DNA of 64,000 bases from Anaeramoeba flamelloides (Eukaryota > Metamonada > Anaeramoebidae), in contig JANTQA010000033.1 in NCBI GenBank assembly GCA_027625915.1, positions 5,828,001 to 5,892,000 on the forward strand, written 5' to 3'. The notes beneath the pieces are model-generated. The model saw only the letters and a list, made by a program, of their open reading frames with translations, was not told where the DNA came from and searched no databases. Made by a program: the position numbers and the translations under genes. Of the stretch, positions 57,339-64,000 are shown one piece after another (the stretch's first letter is position 1; the number at the start of each line of letters is the position of its first letter).

Positions 57339-58098
57339 TACTGATCAATTCAAAAAATGTTTTAAACTTTTTGCTTCATTTTCCTTTTTTCAATTAGTTA
57401 TTCACTTTTACTTTTTGAAATTTTTTTGACTCGAGTTCAAATAACGATTTCATTGATTTAAATGTTCAGAAATTTTGTAAAATTAGTTGTTCTTCAAAAT
57501 ATTCTCTTTGAAAGAAATGCTTTGATAGAGAAAGTATCGGATTTAAAAAACAAATGGTAATTGATCTGGAAAGTTTTTTACATTTCTTAGAATTAATCAG
57601 TGTTATAATTTGATTTTAAGAGTAATTTCAAAAAATGATCTTCTTTGAGCATTGATTTGCAAACTAATACTGTGTTTTTAGTTTTAATTTGAATTAGAAC
57701 AATACTCGTCACCTGATCCCAAATATTTGAAAATTACATGCAAAAAATATGTTTTGAGTATGGATTTAAGAACAATTTATCAACACCCAAGATCTTTTGG
57801 TTGGTTTCCAAATTTGAAACAAAAGAGAAAGTGTCTTGAATTTTATTGAGTACAACTTCAAGAGACCACATCGCCAAAACTAAAAAAAAAAAATATTTGC
57901 TTTTTGGTAAAATATGAAAAACAAAAAAAAATTGGAATAGGCTTGTATTGTGTTGCTGCTTTTTTTTTTTTTTAAAGGAAGATCCAAAGAATTGATTTAA
58001 AAATAAAAAAAAGATGGTTTTTAATTGGAATTGTTGTTCTCTATAAAGGGGTTCCAACATAAAAATGAAGATAATTTGGATGCATATTCGTGGTTTAT

Positions 58099-58649
58099 TT
58101 AATCATTGATTTTCTTTCTAAATCTACATTTTGGTGAAATGGTAGCCTTTCCCCCAGATGGTCGAGCAAGAACAGTTTGGCATTTTGGGCATTTGAAAAT
58201 TGTTTGTGAATGAGAGAATACAATTGAACTTCACAGTTGAGAGTTTTTTGGAATTTATGAAAAACAAAAAGCATTTGTTTGTTATTTTAGAAAAAAAAAA
58301 AAGATTTAAAAAAACAATAAGCAAACAAAAAAAAGCAAAGAAAAAATTGTTAAATTTCTTATTTTAGAAGAAAGGAAAAATGAAAAAGAAAAAGAATAGT
58401 TACATCATTGAACAACGGGAACATTGAACATCAAGGAAATAAGAATTTGGGGTTGGAACAATTCTTTTCATTTTGTGTTTTTTGTCTTCATCTTCAAGAT
58501 CAATATTGAGTAAATCACGTTCGGACTATGATGCAAAGTTTTGAAAGAAAAAAAAGAAAAGAAGAAAAATTTAAAAAGAAGAGATTGTCAAAGAAACATT
58601 GAACAAACAAATAAAGTCAATTTAAAAGTAAGTCAAGAATTACAGTCAT
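58099..58649 (-). CDS. RPS27: 40S ribosomal protein eS27, three exons, 85 aa
   Basis: Minus strand. Exon 1 58649-58644 (only ATG ACT), intron 58643-58526, exon 2 58525-58404, intron 58403-58229, exon 3 58228-58099 ending in TAA. Splice sites are GT-AG and phases join; the total is 258 nt = 85 residues plus stop, against 84 in human eS27. Recognised stretches: SERDLLNIDLEDEDKKHKMK, RIVPTPNSYFLDVQC, IVFSHSQTIFKCPKC and RPSGGKATISPKCRFRKK. The zinc site is C-x2-C (CSRC, end of exon 2) plus C-x2-C (CPKC, exon 3), the second intron falling between them. It is a structural component of the small ribosomal subunit, on the platform side. The 6-nt first coding exon is unusual; an alternative is that the initiator lies elsewhere in the intron 1 region, but MT-SERDLL matches the family's start length well. 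Confidence 0.92.
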
Positions 58650-58959
58650 TATTATGATTTGAATTTATTTAAACGAGAGGGAGAAATTAAAAGAAAATGA
58701 AATCTCAGAAGAAGAAAAAATATTTTCAAAGTTAAATAATTGACAATTAATTGGTTTTAAAGTACACACATTTTTGGGACACTGATATTTGTAAAAGAAA
58801 GTGTCATAAATTTTCAATCATCTTTCTATCACAAAAACAAACAATCATAAAACTACATTTAGAAATAAAAGGGCCTATTTTAAAAGAGAAATCATATTAT
58901 AACCATTTGTTGTGTGGGTTAGTTGAACTTTTCTCAAAAATACAATCATTTTTTTGTGA

Positions 58960-59915
58960 TACTCGTATTTTCCAATTAACAAATGAAAATTTTTTAGTTC
59001 ACATCCCAAAATATTTTTCTTGTTTACAAGTAGAAGAAAATCCAAGGATCTTTACAACACCAATCAGAAAGGATTTATTTAGACAATAAATAAAACTTCC
59101 TTACTGATGGACTATCTGAATTTTATGCTCTGTGAGCATTGAAATGCAAAGCAGTAAATAGACTAAGACCTTTAAAATATAGTGAATTTAGGGAAAGTCA
59201 AAATATTGCCAATTTTAAGCAATTTAAAATTTTGACTAAAATCATTTATTTATCCAAAAACTTTTCGAAAAATCCCAACAAAGCAAGGCAAAAATAAAAA
59301 GCTATTTTTTTTGATATTGGGAAAATGTCACTCCACTTTCTTTTCAAATGGGTGTCTACACTCACCACCAACTCTAACATACTTCAATATAAAGTGGAGT
59401 GACATTTTCCCAATATCATTTTGGAAGTCGAAAATTTTGAGTGAAAAAATTTGGATTTGGAAAGTAAATTTTTTTTTACATTCCTCAAAAACAACCTAAA
59501 TTTTACATTTTAACAAGATCTTTTAACTCAAAACTCTTCTGAGTTCATAATTCGTGTTGTGGGTATAAAATTAATAGCCACTGGGAATAAAATTCGAATA
59601 ATCCTTAACTCAAAGACAAAATTATTATCGTAAATTGATTATAGCAATAATAAAAATAATATTCATTTTGGAAATTGAAATCAAAATTTTCATTTATTAA
59701 TTGGAAAATAACAGTATCTTTACAGCTACAATCCAATTAGAAGAGTAAAAATTGTTTCTCAGAGTTACGTAAGGAAGTTTAATTTATTATCCAAAAAAAA
59801 TACATTTCTGAATGATGTAGTAAAGATCCTTGGATTTTCTTCTACTTGTAAACAAGAAAAATATTTTGAGATGTGAACTAAAAAATTATCATTTTTTAAT
59901 TAGAAAATAAGAGTA
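58960..59915. mobile_element. Inverted-repeat element (family U) with ~150-bp arms
   Basis: The left arm from 58960 (TACTCGTATTTTCCAATTAA, GTTCACATCCCAAAATATTT, CAAGTAGAAGAAAATCCAAG) faces its reverse complement at ~59760-59915. An internal third copy of the outer tip (TTAATTGGAAAATAACAGTA) lies near 59697. Single-arm relatives are at 34430 and 42835. A separate perfect hairpin sits in the middle (59312-59418). Chance frames across the left arm are not genes. Confidence 0.6.
59312..59418. repeat. Perfect 28-bp inverted repeat, 51-bp loop
   Basis: TGATATTGGGAAAATGTCAC... (59312-59339) and its exact reverse complement (59391-59418). The loop is less AT-rich than the surroundings (GGGTGTCTACACTCACC). 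Either a tiny, very recent MITE inserted in the U element or a functional hairpin. No second copy in the window. Confidence 0.75.
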
Positions 59916-60289
59916 ATAAAAGTGGGACAAAATTTTCACCTCAATTTCATTTTTTTTAAATTTGAATTAAAGTTTTCAAAGAAGTAGGTTGGAATGTGTG
60001 AGTTCTATTTATAACTTGACCTCTTTTTTATACCAATATTTTAGGTATTTATTTAATAAATGAGATCTAAATTTCACTTCCTTCCCCTATTCTCTATATT
60101 TTTGTAAAAGTCCGGAAAGAAATCGATTTGAATTGGTGTGATCTACCTTTGTTTGATTGGTACTTTATAGTTGGATATTGGTTGAACTTTTTTGTGGAAT
60201 AAGAGCCATTAATAAAACATAGTTCTGGATTAAAAAAAGTAAACCAAGTGAAATTTTTCCCATTTAGATGTCTTCTACTAGTAATAATT

Positions 60290-60690
60290 TCTTTTATCTA
60301 AGAATCTTTCTCTTAAAATTTATAACCCTGTCACTTATTAGAATGAGGATTAATAAATAATGAAATTACATTTTTATAAAAAAATACCATCCAATCAATC
60401 AAAAAACAAGCATATAAAATATGATTGCTCCAAATTCATAACAAACATCAATAACAATTTATTTGTTTTTAAAAAAAAGTTGATCTAGTTTGGTTATCAA
60501 ACAATTAAATAAGTATTCTAGAGATATCCTACTTTAATGAACTTTATACTAGTTTATTTCTTGGTTCCTAAAAAAATTTGTTTATTTATAAAAAGGATTT
60601 GATTTTAAATTTTAACACTTTTACATAACATATATATAAATTTTAAAATTAAAAATCTTTTCAGGTTATATTTTCAGGTACTATATTTTT
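60290..60690 (+). repeat. Interspersed repeat (family R, copy 2)
   Basis: Shares ordered landmarks with 6590-8330 and 63185-63600: CACTTATTAGAATGAGG, CTCCAAATTCATAACAAAC, AAAAAAAGTTGATCTAG and AAAAGGATTTGATTTTAAA. Ends ~200 bp before the INTS14-like gene. Non-coding. Confidence 0.55.
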
Positions 60691-60884
60691 TTCAATACTT
60701 ATCCTTTTAAATAATTACAAATCACTAAAAAATCATGGAAAAACTTTCCTTCAACTATTACCTTTAAAAATCAAATTGGAGAAAACCACCCGAATATATA
60801 ACGAGATTAATAACAATGTAAATTGTAAAATTTGATAGGATTTTTCAAAACATTATTTTTGCAAAATCTTTTTTTTCTTCTGGG

Positions 60885-62828
60885 ATGACTACTTTTACTT
60901 TTATTGATCCAAAACTAATTTCAGAAGAGAGTGCACCCTTAGAATTTGCATTATGTAATTTTCATGACTCCTTCTTTAAAAGATTTCCACAAAACCTTTT
61001 TGCAATTGAAATCGGTTTCGCGCGATCTGATACACATTTTGTGGTTTGTAAATCAGCAAATATTAAAAGGTGAGTTTTTGATACAAAAAAAACAAAAGGC
61101 AAAGCACAATACAACAGCTTCAATCAACAAAAAGTAAAATAACAAAAATCCAAACATACTCTCATTTAAAAAATGTGGATTTTTCATTCACCAAATCAAA
61201 CCTTTTCTTTTACCAAAATAACAAATATTTTTTTTTTTTTTTTTTTTTTAATGTTCTTTGGTTTGAATAGGATAATATCTTTAATTGACTCATATTATTT
61301 AAACGAGATCAAACAGTGGAGTGCAAGCAAATCATTAAGTCAAACATTTTCAATCTTGAGGCAAGTATTGACGAAAGAATCAAGCTATGTAGTGCAAGTA
61401 ATTTATTTATTAAACTCAATTCAATTCTCCCAAGATCTTGAGGAACTCAGACAAATAAGAATACCTAAATGGGTTAATTTACATTTGTTTGTTATTGAAA
61501 ATTTTGGTTCTGAAGATTTAAAGGATCTTCAAAAAAAAGAAAAAGAAAAACTAAAAGAAAAAGAAGAAGAAAAAGAAAATCCAAATCAAAATCCAAATCA
61601 AAATCAAAATCAAAAGGAAATAAAGCTTGAAAAAGAAAGCTTGAACGAAAATAAAAATGTTTATGTTGAAATAACTCCAAACCAAAAAGTCTACGAAAGT
61701 AACACTGTCGGGCATTTACTCAACACACCAAACATTTATAATTTTGATCGAGGTAGTTGTGCTTATGTCACTTTAGGATCGTACTTTCCAAAAACCAAAA
61801 AGGAAAAAGAAAAAGAAAGGGAATATGAAAACAAAAAAAAAGATGCCTTAACCAAAAAGCTAAGGACTCTGTTTGAATCAAAATTTTATCAGAAAGACTC
61901 CCATATTTTACATTTAGGGCACCAATACACAAGTATCAATTTACACCCACATCCAACTTTGTCTTTAGATTTAACAATTGAGAAATTGGATGGCTTTTTA
62001 GGGATTGACGGCCAAACAGGGAACGTGATCCCAGAAGTGAAAACACTTCCCAAATATTTGTCGATCATTGGCTTTATTAAAACAGAGAATATTATTCGGC
62101 TCCCCATTATTTCTCAACACATCATCTTAGTCAACAGCGATCCCAACACAACGCAACTTACAAAATCCGAAAGGCTCTTCATCGCCTCCTTGGCAAATGG
62201 TTTGTCGAGCCAAGAGTCGGCAGGTGTGATCAAATTAAGTTCCGAGATCGATTGGTATGGCTTAGTTATCCCTTTAACAAGAAAAAAAAAAGAAAAGATC
62301 CTTATTTTGAAATTATTAGTCCCGTCAGTGCTACCCTTTGATTCTGACGAGATGGAAACCGAACTAAAATTAAAGGCATTGTCTTCAAACGAAAGCAAAT
62401 TGGATATCAAACAAAAATTTAAAAATAAAAATAAAATTGAAATTGAAAAAGAAAATGAAATCAAGAACCAGAAAATTAAATCACGTGAAACAAGCCACAA
62501 CCCCTTTTTAAAAACCCCTAGTTATTCTCTTCCCCACGAACATTTAATGAGAACCTTCGCCAGCTGGGATACAATAAAGCAAATCATCGCTAGGGTCATA
62601 AAATTCTCTTATTCTCTTCCAGAATATGAAAAAGATTTGAAATTATTAATCAAAAGCATTTGCCAAGTTGCAACAATTTTCGGGTTAGAAGACCTGAGGG
62701 TCTATTCTAAAAACCAATTAATTAGTGTTAAAGAAGAATTAGTACAGCAAACCTCATCAATTATCAATAAAGATAAACAAAAATCTATTCAAATATTAAG
62801 CCAAATTATTAAAGAATTAGAAAATTAA
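60885..62828 (+). CDS. INTS14: Probable Integrator complex subunit 14 (INTS14/VWA9-like), two exons, 580 aa
   Basis: Exon 1 60885-61069, intron 61070-61270 (GTGAGT...AATAG), exon 2 61271-62828, TAA; the join is in phase (AG|G). Integrator cleaves and terminates non-coding and paused pol II transcripts; INTS14 pairs with INTS13 in its nucleic-acid-binding module. The strongest match to animal INTS14 is YLSIIGFIKTENIIRLPIIS followed by QHIILV (~residues 320-345), against EIVGFIDIADISSPPVLSRH. Before it is HILHLGHQYTSINLHPHP (cf. LKCGHLTADVQVFPRP); after it are a short LANGLSSQESAGVIKLSSE block and a helical C-terminal end. The N-terminal ~145 residues are the place of the VWA domain but lack the DxSxS metal site (FIDPKLIS instead). 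A Lys/Glu/Asn/Gln-rich insert (~148-190) and a second at ~430-450 are low complexity. The gene is far richer in complexity than its flanks. Assigned by remembered family sequence, so moderate certainty. Confidence 0.65.
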
Positions 62829-62835
62829 TTAATTT

Positions 62836-63084
62836 TTATTTTGTTTTGGTTTGATATTTTTTTTTTTTAAAATAACATGATTGTTTACTTATTTCAAACT
62901 CTTTTGTTTTTGTATAATTCGGCACAACAAAACTTGTTTCATTCTTCACTGGTAAAATTATTTTTAATGATTTTATCACCTTTAAAATGATTGTTTTTAT
63001 GTTTTCTGAATGTCCAACCTTTAATAAAGCGAGGCTAGAGTAGATTAAAGACTTAGTCAAACCTGGGTATCTACAATTTCTCAT
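62836..63084 (-). CDS. Possible small gene or 3' exon, unknown function
   Basis: Minus-strand open frame immediately convergent with the INTS14-like gene (8 bp apart). From an internal ATG at 63084 it reads MRNCRYPGLTKSLIYSSLAL, a mixed, non-repetitive sequence of ~82 residues ending in a Lys-rich tail. A plausible splice acceptor (GAAATTGTAG at about 63070) precedes YPGLTK, so it could be a last exon. Yet the only DNA upstream before the next gene is a family-R repeat. No family recognised and no clear domain. It may be real, or non-coding sequence that happens to be open. Confidence 0.3.
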   Translation of the reverse strand: MRNCRYPGLTKSLIYSSLALLKVGHSENIKTIILKVIKSLKIILPVKNETSFVVPNYTKTKEFEISKQSCYFKKKKYQTKTK

Positions 63085-63184
63085 AAACCCAAAAAAAAAG
63101 AATATCATAAAAAAAAAATAGTAGCAAAAAAAATACTCTACAAGATTTTTAATTGTTTAATATTGGAAAAATTGATGTGTAATT

Positions 63185-63600
63185 TCGTTAATTTAGAATC
63201 AAATCCTTTTTTTATGAATCACAATTTTAAAATTATAACTCACCCACTTATTAGAATGATGAATAATGTTATTAAACTTGTTCAAAACGATATTCAATCA
63301 ATCAAAAAATCAGAATAAAAATTATTATTTTCCAAATTCATAGTAAACCTCAATAGAACTCGATTGTTTTTCAAAAAAAGTTGATCTACTTTGGCTATCA
63401 AAAAAAAACTTGAGTATTCTATAGACATCCCACCTTATTGAACTTTAGGTAGGTTCATTACTAATCTCATAGAAAATTTTATTATTAATAAAAGAGGTTT
63501 GATTTTAAATTTTTGTAATGTCACAACTATTATCCTACTATTCATAATAAAAAATCTTTCAGAGATTATTTTCATCGATGGTATTTTTTTCACTACTATA
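63185..63600 (+). repeat. Interspersed repeat (family R, copy 3)
   Basis: Landmarks CACCCACTTATTAGAATGAT, TTCCAAATTCATAGTAAACC, AAAAAGTTGATCTACTTTGG and AGGTTTGATTTTAAATTTTT are in the same order as the other R copies. It fills most of the gap between the INTS14-like gene and the PDI-like gene. Confidence 0.55.
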
Positions 63601-63793
63601 CTATAATTTTTGGAAAAAGATCTCTGAATAGTTATTAACACAAAACACAAGTCAGAGTGTTACCAACAACATGAAATATTAAACTGTTATACTGATTTTT
63701 TTGAATTCACTCTTTACTTATTTGTGATGCTGTAAACCTTAAATAATTTTAATCATTTTTTTAATTAATTCTCAACGACTCATTCAAGAAATT

Positions 63794-63942
63794 ATGAAAA
63801 TTTTTCTTTTTGTTCTTTGTGTTTTATTCATTGGTCTGGTATCTTCAAGATCAATTGAAGTTACTTCAGCAACATTTAAAAGAGAGGTATTAGACAAAAA
63901 AGATCAAGCAGTTTTTGTACTTTTCCATGCAAATTGGTGTGG
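63794..63942 (+). CDS. Thioredoxin-fold protein (protein disulfide isomerase-like), first exon
   Basis: ATG 63794; the exon ends at 63942 before GTAAGTTTC, and the rest lies outside the window. Residues 1-18 (MKIFLFVLCVLFIGLVSS) form a clear signal peptide. Then SIEVTSATFKREVLDKKDQA leads to VFVLFHANWCG. This is the start of a thioredoxin domain, with the active-site WCGxC split by the intron after the first Cys-Gly. PDI-family proteins form and shuffle disulfides in the ER. The phase (GG|) requires the next exon to start with a base completing Gly. Whether it has one or two thioredoxin domains or an ER-retention signal cannot be seen. Confidence 0.8.
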
Positions 63943-64000
63943 GTAAGTTTCACACCTTTATTCTTAATTTTTTTTTTTTTTGCTTTTTTCTTTTTTTTTT

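Noticed and set aside
57734-58060. 108-codon minus-strand frame downstream of eS27
   Set aside because: Contains Phe/Lys runs from T and A tracts. The end (WSLEVVLNKIQDTF) looks protein-like, but no splice structure or family could be found.
58751-59089. 112-codon frame next to eS27
   Set aside because: Its second half runs through the left arm of the U inverted-repeat element; residue pattern and repeat copies give no sign of coding.

Overview
This is nuclear DNA from a protist. It is very AT-rich, with a few compact gene islands of higher GC content scattered among long non-coding stretches full of repeats. Genes use the standard code: both TAA and TGA end real genes, and no long gene reads through an in-frame stop. 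Several genes have GT-AG introns. Lysine/glutamate/asparagine-rich low-complexity inserts, many non-LTR retrotransposons and a possible hydrogenase-type ACT protein would suit a free-living anaerobic amoeba such as Anaeramoeba. That name is an inference from style, not proof.

Genes, left to right: the 3' part of a ribokinase (1-687, +); a leucine-rich-repeat protein (9322-10242, +); an intact HSPA12-like Hsp70 (15294-17147, +); a second copy of it with one frameshift (26867-28721, +); a stand-alone myosin-I TH1 domain (35867-36469, -); a small ACT-like protein resembling the TM1266 hydrogenase regulator (42127-42372, -); a three-exon Ras GTPase with a 4.8-kb intron (47482-52991, +); ribosomal protein eS27 in three exons with a 6-nt first coding exon (58099-58649, -); a two-exon protein I read as Integrator subunit 14 (60885-62828, +); and the first exon of a secreted thioredoxin/PDI protein (from 63794, +). 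The genes show no operon-like logic. They are unrelated housekeeping and signalling genes.

Most of the rest can be sorted into repeat families: (a) APE-type LINEs with RT and a C-terminal zinc knuckle, five copies, two with clear target-site duplications; (b) a ~200-bp near-perfect palindromic TA/CAGT miniature element, five copies; (c) a second TA/CAGT family, one copy holding a nested element; (d) TTAA-bounded elements with GGG...CCC ends, one carrying a Cys-rich remnant like the piggyBac tail; (e) several fold-back elements with 28- to ~175-bp inverted arms; (f) three clusters of short modular hairpins; (g) other interspersed repeats without clear ends.

The dominant large-scale event is a direct duplication of ~5.6 kb around the Hsp70 gene (12331-17960 and 21704-29560, the second enlarged by a LINE). 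Identity between the copies is stepwise: a diverged left flank, a near-identical core, and two sharply diverged patches inside the coding region. This suggests gene conversion with locally protected variation. I did not find an obvious new multi-gene defence or metabolic system. The Hsp70 mosaic pair, the TTAA elements, the modular hairpin clusters and the giant Ras intron are the most unusual things here.
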